Notes: generated by a model not told the origin, from the sequence alone. 64,000 nucleotides of DNA from Bathymodiolus thermophilus thioautotrophic gill symbiont (GCF_003711265.1 NZ_CP024634.1:2666001-2730000); one strand, 5' to 3'. Positions 26,972 to 35,576 are shown, counted from the stretch's first letter. A program made the numbers and translations.

Positions 26972-28125
26972 TTGGTCCAAGAGAAATTAGTGTCCCTTTT
27001 CGCCCCATCCCACTGGATGTGCCTGAAGGAATGAAACCGAATGAGTTTTTTAACTCACCTGAGAATTTGGCAGATTTGTCCAATAACAACGGCTTGCTAG
27101 TCAATGACGAAGATTTGTTATTCTATAGAAAGGCGCTAGGACATTCAAATGAATTTGATTGCTCTATTATTTACAACACCTCGCAAAAGATTTTAAACCC
27201 ACTTGGTAGGCCAGTTAGGCGCACACAGGTGCCTGATAATGTGAAGAATGTTTGGAATCGAATGAACCAAATTATCATCAGTTTTATGCTGGAGCAATAT
27301 CCAAATCCAGAGACCCATTTGGTGTTAGCAGGTGAAGCCTCATTGGATTCTACTTGGCCGATTACTTCCCCTGGTGTACCGAGTATTAGGATGTTGCACA
27401 ACCACTTTATTGTATTTGACAAACAACAGCTTAAAGAGGCAAAGATAACAGACACTAGTAATCCGAATTTAACCGACGGTGGACAGCACTCTTTATTTGC
27501 TGCTTATATGCAAGAAGTTTATGTGGAGTTTTTATCGTCATTAGATTTAAAAATACTTAAACCAATGTCTGGCGAATCCTCCAGTCTTGCCCTTACGGGC
27601 TATCCACAAGGGCTAACACGCTGGGAAATACAAGGTGGTATTGACAGTTTAAAGAGCATTGATTTTTGGCATGAATACGATCAAATCCTCAAAGGCTTCT
27701 TAGATTTTTATCGTACTTTTTTTGCGCAAGTGTCTAGTCGAAATTCAGGAGTGCCAAAAAATGCTTATTTCCCACAAGAAATTGAAAAAATACTCTTGTT
27801 TAACAATGGATTTTTATCTGCCGCTAAGAAAGTGCGTGACAAATGTCTTAATGATGCCAAATATGCCTCTGATATTCGCTGGCAACCTGCATTCAAGCAA
27901 CTTATCTACCGTGATGACCAAGGTAGATTAATTGTTACTATTTCGCAAAATTCTATCGGCAATGCAATTACCGAATTACTGGGCGTGGTAGTCAAACGCA
28001 CACCAGATGCCGAAGGTTATGAGCAATCTGAACCTGCACTAATTGAAAAACTACTAAAAGTGCGCTCAAGGCTGATTGAAGCAGATTTAGGTTATGGTAT
28101 CAAAACTAAATACTGGGATAAATAG
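26968..28125 (+). CDS. Unknown 385-aa protein of ImmA cassette
   Basis: I do not recognise this protein. Soluble, no signal peptide. Visible features: MLHNHFIVFDKQQL at about residue 145, which loosely recalls histidine-triad nucleotidyl enzymes but lacks the full triad; GGQHSLFAAYMQEVYVEFL; ALTGYPQGLTRWE; and IRWQPAFKQLIYRDDQGR near the C-terminus. It is the third gene of the tightly packed peptidase-membrane-protein cassette and is followed by two strong palindromes. Base use is like its neighbours. Toxin, effector or enzyme roles are all open. Confidence 0.75.
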   Translation: MIGPREISVPFRPIPLDVPEGMKPNEFFNSPENLADLSNNNGLLVNDEDLLFYRKALGHSNEFDCSIIYNTSQKILNPLGRPVRRTQVPDNVKNVWNRMNQIIISFMLEQYPNPETHLVLAGEASLDSTWPITSPGVPSIRMLHNHFIVFDKQQLKEAKITDTSNPNLTDGGQHSLFAAYMQEVYVEFLSSLDLKILKPMSGESSSLALTGYPQGLTRWEIQGGIDSLKSIDFWHEYDQILKGFLDFYRTFFAQVSSRNSGVPKNAYFPQEIEKILLFNNGFLSAAKKVRDKCLNDAKYASDIRWQPAFKQLIYRDDQGRLIVTISQNSIGNAITELLGVVVKRTPDAEGYEQSEPALIEKLLKVRSRLIEADLGYGIKTKYWDK

Positions 28126-28147
28126 CACTCCATATCGTTAATAACAC

Positions 28148-28179
28148 TTGTTTACAGCTCAAATTTGACCTGTAAACAA
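28148..28179. repeat. 32-bp near-perfect palindrome
   Basis: TTGTTTACAG and CTGTAAACAA flank an inner TCAAA/TTTGA, with only one central C-C mismatch pair. It lies 22 bases after the stop of the 385-aa gene. No T-run follows, so it is not a classical terminator; a protein-binding or recombination site is possible. Confidence 0.7.
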
Positions 28180-28209
28180 AGGCGTCATACTTTCTACCTT
28201 AGAACATCA

Positions 28210-28273
28210 AATATTAATCGTAAAAACACCTATGCTATTTATTAATAACATAGGTGTTTTGACGATTAATATT
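28210..28273. terminator. Long hairpin (25-bp arms), possible bidirectional terminator
   Basis: Arms 28210-28234 and 28249-28273 pair at 24 of 25 positions around a 14-base loop (AATATTAATCGT outer, ACACCTATG inner). Between two convergent transcription units (the ImmA cassette and tpx). A related but degenerate sequence is at 58088-58130, so it may be a mobile or decayed element and not just a terminator. Confidence 0.55.
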
Positions 28274-28362
28274 AAAACAAAAGTGTTAAATTACTTATTA
28301 CCTAAAACGGCATAATTTACAATCAACTCACCTTTGTTTTAAATTAGAGTTTGTGCAATAAA

Positions 28363-28950
28363 CTATTTTATGTCTTTAAGTGCTGCAAGAATGTCTTTGT
28401 AATTTGGCTCTTTTTCTATATGTGCAACAACTTGCTTATAAGCAACCTTTCCTTTTGTATCCACTATATAAACAGTTCTAGCAAAGAATTTTTCTAAAAA
28501 TTTAGGCGAAGCGATCACAGAACCGTATTTTTTCGCATTACTTGCACCTTTATAGTCTGAAAGTGTATTAACATTCTTCACATCGCTTGCCTTGCAAAAT
28601 CTAGAAAATGCGAAAGGAGTGTCTTTGGAAATAATATTTATTTCAACATTGTCCATTTTGGCAACCTGCTTATTAAAATAAACGGTTTCTAATGCACAAG
28701 TATCTGTATCAATAGAAGGGACAAATGCAATAATCTGAACTTTATCTTTAGCACCACCAACAGTAACTTCCTTAAGGTCGTTTGACACGACTACAAATTT
28801 TGGTGCATCATCTCCAATTTTCAACCCTTGATTATTTGTAACAACTTTATGCTCCAAAAACATGGTATTCATGCCTTTGGAGTTATAACATCCAGTCACA
28901 CTCAATGTTACTAATAACGCTAAAAATATTGATCTGCTTAATGATTTCAT
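28363..28950 (-). CDS. tpx: Thiol peroxidase, Tpx type, with lipoprotein signal
   Basis: Peroxiredoxin of the Tpx class reducing hydroperoxides. Seen: catalytic Cys in FVPSIDTDTCALE and resolving Cys in FSRFCKASDV. The N-terminus MKSLSRSIFLALLVTLSVTGC is a lipoprotein signal with lipobox VTGC, which is unusual because most Tpx proteins lack a leader or have none in the cytoplasm. 195 aa. Expected to be attached to a membrane facing the periplasm. Standalone gene. Confidence 0.9.
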   Translation of the reverse strand: MKSLSRSIFLALLVTLSVTGCYNSKGMNTMFLEHKVVTNNQGLKIGDDAPKFVVVSNDLKEVTVGGAKDKVQIIAFVPSIDTDTCALETVYFNKQVAKMDNVEINIISKDTPFAFSRFCKASDVKNVNTLSDYKGASNAKKYGSVIASPKFLEKFFARTVYIVDTKGKVAYKQVVAHIEKEPNYKDILAALKDIK

Positions 28951-29082
28951 TTTTTCATCCTTTTTTAAAAAAATGTTATTGTACCCTATACTGAATTTCT
29001 AAAATTGATTCTAATATCATTTTAAAAAAAAAATAAAATACCTGCAATTGAGCAAATATTAACTGTAAAAATTTATGTTATT

Positions 29083-29184
29083 AGCATAAATATGGGTGAT
29101 TAGCAAAATTCAATTTTTGCCCACTTGGTGATTTCCTTAAACTTTGTCCTAGCAGGACTAAGACTGGGTTTAAGATGAATGTGC
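29083..29184. repeat. Half of a family A repeat
   Basis: Reads GCATAAATATGGGTGATTAG, then CCCACTTGGTGATTTCCTTA, then TCCTAGCAGGACTAAGACTGG, matching the left half of the copy at 37571-37731. The right half is missing. The stretch 28951-29082 before it, AT-rich, holds no gene that I can see. Confidence 0.8.
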
Positions 29185-29204
29185 ATCAATGCTGACAACT
29201 GTAG

Positions 29205-29302
29205 AGATCCTGTATTAGGCATGGATGTTGAATAAGGGGCAAAATTTATAAATGAGTGAAAGTTGGTCTTTGGTTAATATTTATATCTAATACAGGGTCT
29301 CC
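29205..29302. repeat. Palindromic repeat, family B, 98 bp
   Basis: Ends GAGATCCTGTATTAG and CTAATACAGGGTCTC form a 15-bp inverted pair with two mismatches. Adjacent to a family A half-element. The following 29303-29477 contains no supported gene. Confidence 0.8.
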
Positions 29303-29477
29303 TGTAGGATTTGTGCCTGATAAAACTTACTACCACACCATATTGCTTTACTTGATTCAGGTGTTTTAGGAAAAATCATTTGCTTGATTCTTATGCTGTT
29401 GCCACTGCTTTTCTTGTGCTTTATATTATAAGACCACTCTCTTGCGTCTAAGTTTTTTTTACACCAAAAAAAATTAA

Positions 29478-29822
29478 TTATTCTTTATTAATTTCTACTT
29501 TCAAACCTTTGGTATTTTTTGAAAGGGAAAAGTCGGCTTGCGCCTTCATAATAGAATCAACACACTCATCTAAATCGGTATATTCATCTGTACCCGTATC
29601 AAAACGCTTGTCACGCATAAAGTAAAACATATTTTTATACTTGCCATCCGCTATTTTAAGCACCACAAAAGTGTAGTAACCATCTTCCCAAACAGCTGCT
29701 GGCTTTTCTTCGCCACCAACTTCAATATCGCCCATATGCACACCATGGTCTTTCTTTTGCCAACGACCATCAATATGTTTTTTAATGGTATCAATTTCAG
29801 ATTGAGTAAAGTCTATTGCCAT
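29478..29822 (-). CDS. Hypothetical 114-aa protein of SlyD operon
   Basis: Not recognised. Soluble, acidic. Pattern: MAIDFTQSEIDTIKKHI at the start, repeated aromatic-glycine strands (EDGYYTFVVLKIADGKYKNM, YFMRDKRFDTG) and a helical tail ending KVEINKE. Last of three co-directional genes downstream of aprA, 21 bases after the SlyD-like gene. Context suggests a link with sulfur metabolism or protein folding but no more can be read. Confidence 0.72.
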   Translation of the reverse strand: MAIDFTQSEIDTIKKHIDGRWQKKDHGVHMGDIEVGGEEKPAAVWEDGYYTFVVLKIADGKYKNMFYFMRDKRFDTGTDEYTDLDECVDSIMKAQADFSLSKNTKGLKVEINKE

Positions 29823-29843
29823 AATAATATTAAATACCTTAAA

Positions 29844-30359
29844 TTAGTGAATTTTGCGAGCGTTTGGCATATCAAACGCTGGTGTATCTTCGATTGGGCC
29901 ACCAGCGGCGGCCTCTTCATCAGTTGGCTCACGCACAGTAATAACTTGTAGAATGAAAACAACTTCTCTGCCACACATTGGATTATTGCCATCAACGGTC
30001 ACTGAATTTTCATCAACACGAGTAACGATAAAATCTTTAGGCTCACCTGCTTTATTTTCCATGGTAACAGTCATACCGATTTTTCTATACGCCTTTGGCA
30101 CATTGTCAATATGGTCAGTAAAAACCAATGACTCGTCTCTAGGGCCATAAATTTCATCACAATTAATGGGTAATTCAATAACATCACCTTGTTCTTGACC
30201 CACCAATTCTGCTGTTACTTCAGGCGATAAAACTTCGCTAATCCCCTGTATGTAGCCGAGTGGAAACTCAACTTCAGACAATACATTCTTGGTTTTTTTA
30301 TCAATGACTTTATAAATCAATTCAACAAATTTACCGTCTTCAATGACCATTTTACTCAT
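29844..30359 (-). CDS. SlyD-like FKBP-type peptidyl-prolyl isomerase
   Basis: FKBP fold with insert-in-flap domain: KFVELIYKVIDKKTKNVLSE at the start, GYIQGISEVL (active loop), the flap insert around IYGPRDESLVF, and VTVDGNNPMCGREVVFILQV closing the FKBP domain, followed by REPTDEE as in SlyD. 171 aa. The metal-binding His/Cys-rich tail of E. coli SlyD is absent; instead it ends PAFDMPNARKIH. Positioned next to the apr genes, so it may help fold or assemble a periplasm- or cytosol-exposed redox enzyme; inference only. Confidence 0.87.
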   Translation of the reverse strand: MSKMVIEDGKFVELIYKVIDKKTKNVLSEVEFPLGYIQGISEVLSPEVTAELVGQEQGDVIELPINCDEIYGPRDESLVFTDHIDNVPKAYRKIGMTVTMENKAGEPKDFIVTRVDENSVTVDGNNPMCGREVVFILQVITVREPTDEEAAAGGPIEDTPAFDMPNARKIH

Positions 30360-30361
30360 TG

Positions 30362-30718
30362 CTAAAAAATAGTAGCGCCGAAGATTTTAATGTCATTATC
30401 TTCGTTATAACCCAACACCAAACGGCCAAGATACTCATTGCCCGCCATATTTTTATTGGTCTGCTTATACAACACAGTAACATGTTCGCCACGGCGAATC
30501 ATACCCAAATACTCGGGGTCTTTTTCCAAACCCTTGGTCAACTTACTACGAGCAAATTGTTTACCCATTTCAATTTCATTGGCACCACGAAGCATTTCTT
30601 CAGAAAAGTTTCGAGTAAATGCGCCATAATTCTTATTGTTAGAGTATTTAACCAAATCATTCCAAAATGGGTTGGCAACTGCCAATATTTCTTCATCTGT
30701 TTTTTCAATAATATTCAT
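30362..30718 (-). CDS. Hypothetical 118-aa protein of SlyD operon
   Basis: Not recognised. Start MNIIEKTDEEIL chosen because the open frame upstream lies in repeat DNA. Contains FTRNFSEEMLRGANEIEMGK and YLGRLVLGYNEDNDIKIFG; the pattern of a long helix followed by strands hints at an NTF2-like fold, not proven. It lies 2 bases from the SlyD-like gene, so the two are translated together. First gene of the trio after the aprA terminator. Confidence 0.7.
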   Translation of the reverse strand: MNIIEKTDEEILAVANPFWNDLVKYSNNKNYGAFTRNFSEEMLRGANEIEMGKQFARSKLTKGLEKDPEYLGMIRRGEHVTVLYKQTNKNMAGNEYLGRLVLGYNEDNDIKIFGATIF

Positions 30719-30748
30719 TTTTTTTATTCTTAGCCAAATTATTTTTTT

Positions 30749-30796
30749 GAGACCACTATATGCACTGAGCATTCACTCAATGCATATAAAGGTCTC
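30749..30796. repeat. Minimal family A palindrome, 48 bp
   Basis: GAGACCACTATATGCA and TGCATATAAAGGTCTC are inverted ends around a short centre with GAGCATTCACTC. It looks like two repeat ends without the interior. Confidence 0.7.
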
Positions 30797-30810
30797 TTTA
30801 AACAAAATAA

Positions 30811-30837
30811 AAAACCAACATAAGAATGTTGGTTTTT
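30811..30837 (-). terminator. Bidirectional intrinsic terminator after aprA
   Basis: Stem AAAACCAACAT/ATGTTGGTTTT with a 5-base loop and T-runs on both strands. It lies 49 bases beyond the aprA stop, so it ends the apr transcript; the SlyD trio therefore needs read-through or its own promoter. Confidence 0.85.
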
Positions 30838-30885
30838 TATCGTTTCCAACAAAAACTCGTTAAAAGCCTTTGTTAAGCAAGATTC

Positions 30886-32793
30886 CTACTTCTCGTTATC
30901 ATCCACTAAGTGATACAATGGTTGTTTCTCCATCTTGTATTCACCAGTAGTGCGATTGCGCTGTGAAGTTGTCAAAACATGCCAATTTTCATCGTCAAGT
31001 TTCATCTTATCACCACGATAGTAGTAACCAGGCCAGCGAGTTTCCTCACGGAACAAAGTGTGCTGAACGACACACTCAGAAGTACGATGACGGTGCTTAA
31101 GCTCCCATGCGCGTAACAACTGGTGAATGTCTTCTGCACCTACTTTTTCTAAATCTTCTTCTAAAATCTTCAACTTATGAAGACCCATATTTAGAAGTTT
31201 GTCATTGGTCATATACTGAACCGTTACACCACCAGCATACTCATCCATCAACTTTTGCAAACGCTGTAAACCAGGCATTGGCAAAATGTAACTTGGGGAT
31301 ACTGTGCCACCAACGATTTCATTACGACCTACTGTGTAAGTTTCTAAAGGCTTATAAATTTCAGTCTTGCGATCATCAATTTGTTTTTGTGAAATGCTAA
31401 TGCCTTCTGCTTTACCATCATCAATATATTTACAAGCAGCCTTTGCAGATAAACGACCTTCAGTAAATGAACCTGAAGAGAATGCATGTGGTGTACCACC
31501 AACAGCATCGCCTGCACCGAATAAACCATTAACAGTCATCATGCGGTTATAGCCCCAGAAGTACTCAGGAATATTACCTGAAATGTCCTCAGGACCTGAA
31601 CACCATGCGCCACAACCTGTAGCGTGTGAACCCATAACATACGGCTCAGAAGTTGTTAATTCAGGGTTGATGTACTTAGGATCAATGTCTGTTGCAGCCC
31701 ATAATACTGCTTGACCAACTGTCATACCTAGGAAGTTTTCCCACCCGACTTCTTCTAAATGAGGGTCTTGGAATGCTTCTACAGTTACCATGTGAATTGG
31801 ACCACGACCTGCAGCAACTTCTGAGATAAAGGCATGGTTACGCAAACAAGTTGGAATTGGCTTGTGAGAGAAATGTTGATTTTCAGTATCAAGATACGCC
31901 TTACCTACTCTTTCTGCTAACTCTGGGAACCATTTTGACTCATACTCGTCGCCATAAGCATTTTGAGTATAAGTTTTAAGGTGTAAGAAGTAAGCGCCAA
32001 CTGGGCCATAACCGTCTTTGAATCGAGCCAAAACGATACGGTTTTCCATTTGCGTCATCTTCGCACCTGCTTCAATTAATAATGCATAAGCAGAACCTGA
32101 AGACCATGGCGCATACCATACACGACCTGCACCTTCACCTACTGAACGCGGTTTAAAGATGTTAGACGCACCACCAGCACCAACAACAACTGTCTTAGAT
32201 TTAAAGACATGATAATTACCTGTACGCACATTAAAACCAACGGCACCTGCAACACGATTATCTTGTGCATCGTCCATTAATAGGTGTGTAACCATAATAC
32301 GGTTAAAAGTCTTATCAGCATTCACTTTAGCAGCTTCAGCAACGATAGGCTTGTAAGATTCACCGTGAATCATAATTTGCCAACGGCCTTCACGCATATA
32401 AGCACCTTTACCAAGTTCGCCCTCTGGTAAGTCTGCTCTCTTAGGATCTTTCATTAATGGCAGACCCCATTCTTCAAACTTATGTACTGCAGAGTCAACA
32501 TGGCGCGCCATATCAAATGCTAAATCTTCACGAACCATACCCATTAAGTCCATACGCGCATAACGCACATGATCCTCAGGATTGTTTTCGCCCCAACGAG
32601 TACCCATATAACAGTTAATCGCATATAGACCTTGAGCAACCGCACCACTTCGGTCAATATTTGCTTTTTCAGCAATAATAACCTTCTTGTTACGACCCCA
32701 ATATCTTGCTTCATAAGCGGCACCTGTGCCACCTAAACCTGCACCAACAACTAAAATGTCAATGTTATCTTCAATAATTGTCTTGTAGCTCAT
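30886..32793 (-). CDS. aprA: Adenylylsulfate reductase alpha subunit
   Basis: FAD subunit of APS reductase, working here in the oxidative direction (sulfite + AMP to APS). Seen: FAD motif ILVVGAGLGGTGAAYEA at residue 13, GAVAQGLYAINCYMG, the substrate-site WGLPLMKD region and GEGAGRVWYAPWSSGSAY, and a conserved C-terminal REETRWPGYYYRGDK. 635 aa, as normal. The one-base overlap with aprB and the 33-base gap to aprM make one operon aprM-aprB-aprA. Well conserved. Confidence 0.97.
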   Translation of the reverse strand: MSYKTIIEDNIDILVVGAGLGGTGAAYEARYWGRNKKVIIAEKANIDRSGAVAQGLYAINCYMGTRWGENNPEDHVRYARMDLMGMVREDLAFDMARHVDSAVHKFEEWGLPLMKDPKRADLPEGELGKGAYMREGRWQIMIHGESYKPIVAEAAKVNADKTFNRIMVTHLLMDDAQDNRVAGAVGFNVRTGNYHVFKSKTVVVGAGGASNIFKPRSVGEGAGRVWYAPWSSGSAYALLIEAGAKMTQMENRIVLARFKDGYGPVGAYFLHLKTYTQNAYGDEYESKWFPELAERVGKAYLDTENQHFSHKPIPTCLRNHAFISEVAAGRGPIHMVTVEAFQDPHLEEVGWENFLGMTVGQAVLWAATDIDPKYINPELTTSEPYVMGSHATGCGAWCSGPEDISGNIPEYFWGYNRMMTVNGLFGAGDAVGGTPHAFSSGSFTEGRLSAKAACKYIDDGKAEGISISQKQIDDRKTEIYKPLETYTVGRNEIVGGTVSPSYILPMPGLQRLQKLMDEYAGGVTVQYMTNDKLLNMGLHKLKILEEDLEKVGAEDIHQLLRAWELKHRHRTSECVVQHTLFREETRWPGYYYRGDKMKLDDENWHVLTTSQRNRTTGEYKMEKQPLYHLVDDNEK

Positions 32794-33272
32794 TAGTAGT
32801 ACACTCCTTCTTTAAGTTCCAAACCGTTAGACTTTAATGTATGCAAGCCACCATCGTCTAAACGAATTGACTCAGGCTCAAACGCTAGCAACTCTGAGTT
32901 ACGCATTTCAGCACTAGGCTCTGCTTCATTTCTGAAATCAGGGATTGCTGAACCCCATGGCTTAGTAGTGATTGGTGATAAGAAATTCTTCTCACGACCA
33001 TCTCTAAATTTAATTTTCCATGCAATTGTGCCTTTTTCTTCATCACGAATTACACGAACACTGTGACCTAATGGTGCAAAGTCTGCGTAGCCACGAACAT
33101 CAATTGCTTGATGTGGGCATGCTTTTACGCATGAGTAGCATTCCCAGCACATGTTAGGTTCAATATTTAAAGCACGACGATATTTTTTATCGATATGCAT
33201 AATGTCAGATGGGCAGATATCTACACAATGTCCACAACCATCACAACGGGTCATATATACAAAAGTTGGCAT
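32793..33272 (-). CDS. aprB: Adenylylsulfate reductase beta subunit
   Basis: Two [4Fe-4S] ferredoxin-type subunit. Seen: CDGCGHCVDICPSDIMHID and CWECYSCVKACPHQAIDV, followed by the beta-hairpin tail that wraps AprA (VIRDEEKGTIAWKIKF). 159 aa. Carries electrons from AprA to the membrane partner. Start at MPTFVYMTRC is fixed by the family pattern. Confidence 0.97.
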   Translation of the reverse strand: MPTFVYMTRCDGCGHCVDICPSDIMHIDKKYRRALNIEPNMCWECYSCVKACPHQAIDVRGYADFAPLGHSVRVIRDEEKGTIAWKIKFRDGREKNFLSPITTKPWGSAIPDFRNEAEPSAEMRNSELLAFEPESIRLDDGGLHTLKSNGLELKEGVYY

Positions 33273-33306
33273 ATTATTTTCCTCTTTTTTAAGTTAGTTT
33301 ATAAAA

Positions 33307-34131
33307 TTAGTAATGGTTTGGCGTTTCACGCTTAATACCAAGACCCATATCCATCGGTGCATCAACTAACAGCTCCATGGAATGTCTTTTTTGTTGCTCA
33401 GGCTCATCTCTAGTAAGAGTCGGCAAGTTTTCAGCTGAACCGTCTGCTTTGGTAATACGCTTATCATAAGCAGCAAATGGCTTGAAGAACATGTGTGAAA
33501 ACTTAGACCAGTAAACGCCGCCGAACAAAGAAGCAGTTGCAAGAATTACCAATGCAAACTCCCAACCCATTGCGTTGCCATTAAAAGACCAAATTAATGC
33601 ACTCACAGAAGTTGCCATTAATGACAAACTAAATGCATCTCTTCTTAGGTCAATATTAAACGGTGAGTTACCCTCAGCAGCAACATCGACTTTGAAACAG
33701 AACCAAAACCAAAAACTACCTACAAACAACATAATCGCACCAATGTGCCATATTAGCGTCAAAGTTGCATTACCGCCACTTTCGCCAAATATCATTGCTG
33801 CTGTTGAAGCGTTGAATAAAATAAAACCATACATTGTTAACAAATGAACCAGTCGACGCACAGGATTGTTAAACTCACCTGCTGAAACAACATCAGTTGC
33901 AATCGTTGCTACTGCAATACCAACTTTGTCGCCAGCGGTCAATTCTTTTGTTGCATTTTTCTTGGCTTTACTTGCATTTTCAAAGAAGTACTTAGCGCTT
34001 TTCTTATGCAACATATCCATTACTGTCATAACAATAACAAGTGCAACCATTATGATGGCATAAGTTTGCATATCAGTATATGTGATATTTGTTGTCGCTT
34101 CTAATAAAGCGATTGGTGTATTAGTGATCAT
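33307..34131 (-). CDS. aprM: AprM, membrane anchor of APS reductase
   Basis: Membrane protein found beside aprBA in sulfur oxidisers, thought to link AprBA to the quinone pool. Five or so hydrophobic helices are seen (TYAIIMVALVIVMTVMDML, LLTMYGFILFNASTAAMIFG, TLIWHIGAIMLFVGSFWFWF, FSLSLMATSVSALIWSF, WEFALVILATASLFGGVYW). His residues in helices (VHLL, IWHIG) could bind haem. 274 aa. First gene of the operon, co-directional with sat upstream but separated by hairpins. Confidence 0.9.
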   Translation of the reverse strand: MITNTPIALLEATTNITYTDMQTYAIIMVALVIVMTVMDMLHKKSAKYFFENASKAKKNATKELTAGDKVGIAVATIATDVVSAGEFNNPVRRLVHLLTMYGFILFNASTAAMIFGESGGNATLTLIWHIGAIMLFVGSFWFWFCFKVDVAAEGNSPFNIDLRRDAFSLSLMATSVSALIWSFNGNAMGWEFALVILATASLFGGVYWSKFSHMFFKPFAAYDKRITKADGSAENLPTLTRDEPEQQKRHSMELLVDAPMDMGLGIKRETPNHY

Positions 34132-34162
34132 AGTTTTATTCCTCCTATAGGTAGTTAATCAC

Positions 34163-34200
34163 ATTAAAAAAATTATCAGGCTTTTCAAAAGCCGATAATT
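34163..34200 (-). terminator. Intrinsic terminator of sat
   Basis: On the minus strand the stem ATTATCGGCTTTT/AAAGCCTGATAAT is followed by seven T, about 60 bases after the sat stop. It separates sat from aprM. Confidence 0.8.
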
Positions 34201-34210
34201 ATATACTAGT

Positions 34211-34250
34211 TAGCAGAAGTCTCAACATGATTATGTTGAGGCCTCTGCTA
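34211..34250. promoter_or_regulatory. 18-bp-stem hairpin between sat and aprM
   Basis: TAGCAGAAGTCTCAACAT (34211-34228) pairs with ATGTTGAGGCCTCTGCTA (34233-34250), two mismatches, 4-base loop. Located just after sat and ahead of its terminator, so it probably protects the 3' end of the sat mRNA or is a processing site. Confidence 0.6.
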
Positions 34251-34258
34251 GCTGGTAT

Positions 34259-35467
34259 TTATTTGGCTGAGTGTCCACTCAACTTAATTTCTACTTTGTC
34301 TTCTTCTTTAATGGTGGCATAATAAGCCTGCAAAACTTTGGCCACTTCTGGGCGTGAAAACTCTTCAGGTAAATCTTCACCATCTGAAAGCATCTTGCGC
34401 ACTTTAGTGCCTGACAATAAAACACGGTCTTTTGCTTCGTGCGGACAAGTCTTCATTGAAGACATGCCACCACATTCATGACACCAGAAAGTCCAGTCAA
34501 TTTTAAGGGGTTGTGTAATGAGTGCATCATCTGCAATTTCATCAAAGATATTGTGTGCATCAAATGGGCCATAATAATCATCAACACCCGCATGGTCACG
34601 ACCAACAATTAAGTGTGAGCAACCATAATTTTGTCTAAACAATGCGTGCAATAACGCCTCTCTTGGACCTGCATAACGCATATCTAATGGGTAACCAGAT
34701 TGTAGCACTGTGTTATCAACAAAGTAATTGTCAATCAAAGTTGAAATCGCTTCTGAACGCACATCAGCAGGAATATCGCCTGCTTTAAGTCCGCCCAATA
34801 CTGAATGAATCATAACGCCATCACAAATCTCTACAGCAATTTTTGCTAAATATTCATGAGAACGGTGCATTGGGTTGCGTGTTTGAAAAGCGGCGATGGT
34901 TTTCCAACCTTTTTCATCAAAATAAGCACGCGTCTCAGCAGGTGTCATATACAAACTACCAAACTTCTCAGGAAAGCCACCATCAGACAAGACTTTAATT
35001 GGGCCAGCAAGATTGTACTTACCTTGTGCCTTTACCATTACCACACCGGGGTGTGCATCTTCAGTGGTTTTAAATACCGTTTCACATTCGTGGTCTTTGT
35101 CAATGCTGTATTTTTCGGTTACGGTCATTGTTGCTAAAACTTCGCCAGATTTTCCGCTGGTAATGGCAATTTCATCACCTGCTTTTACTGCTTCATCATC
35201 GGTTGACAAAGTAACAGGAATTGGCCAAAACAAACCGTTTGTCATTGTCATATTATCACAAACGCCTTTCCAATCTGCTTCACCCATAAAGCCATCTAAT
35301 GGGTTAAAACCGCCAATACCCAACATAACAATATCGCCTTCTTCTCTAGAAGAACAAGTAATTTTTTTCAATGATTCTGCTCTCGCTAACTCTGATGTTA
35401 AAGCATCACCTGATAATGCCAATGCATTTATTGTATCGCTACCATGTGGTGGGACTAATTTTGACAT
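34259..35467 (-). CDS. sat: Dissimilatory ATP sulfurylase
   Basis: Makes ATP and sulfate from APS and PPi in sulfur oxidation. Seen: [13 protein letters not shown] (nucleotide-binding QxRN and HxxH), [12 protein letters not shown] and [12 protein letters not shown] Cys pair in [14 protein letters not shown] fits a Zn site of Sat enzymes. 402 aa. The PPi it consumes may be supplied or recycled with the PPi-dependent Pfp in the same window. Own promoter with a palindromic operator-like site upstream; not in the aprMBA operon although next to it. Confidence 0.96.
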   Translation of the reverse strand: MSKLVPPHGSDTINALALSGDALTSELARAESLKKITCSSREEGDIVMLGIGGFNPLDGFMGEADWKGVCDNMTMTNGLFWPIPVTLSTDDEAVKAGDEIAITSGKSGEVLATMTVTEKYSIDKDHECETVFKTTEDAHPGVVMVKAQGKYNLAGPIKVLSDGGFPEKFGSLYMTPAETRAYFDEKGWKTIAAFQTRNPMHRSHEYLAKIAVEICDGVMIHSVLGGLKAGDIPADVRSEAISTLIDNYFVDNTVLQSGYPLDMRYAGPREALLHALFRQNYGCSHLIVGRDHAGVDDYYGPFDAHNIFDEIADDALITQPLKIDWTFWCHECGGMSSMKTCPHEAKDRVLLSGTKVRKMLSDGEDLPEEFSRPEVAKVLQAYYATIKEEDKVEIKLSGHSAK

Positions 35468-35547
35468 ACCTCGTCCTATATTAAATTCAAAAGAAAGGAT
35501 TATACCAATAGCGACTTTTGACGCTTTCTTTTATAGTAATACTTTTT

Positions 35548-35567
35548 TATACCTCCTAAGGGGTATA
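35548..35567. promoter_or_regulatory. CsoR/CstR-like operator candidate upstream of sat
   Basis: TATACCTCCTAAGGGGTATA pairs with its complement at 8 of 10 positions per arm and has the A/T-TACC(C)...GGGGTATA shape of CsoR-family (copper or persulfide sensor) operators. On the minus strand a TATAAA-like -10 lies 18 bases downstream of TTAGGA inside it, so a bound repressor would block the promoter of sat. No csoR-like gene is in the window; inference from sequence shape. Confidence 0.45.
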
Positions 35568-35576
35568 TTAAAGGCA

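Noticed and set aside
28127-28142. 16-bp match CACTCCATATCGTTAA with the complement of 41549-41564
   Set aside because: One 16-bp match between two AT-rich places in 64 kb is near chance expectation, and the surroundings do not align.
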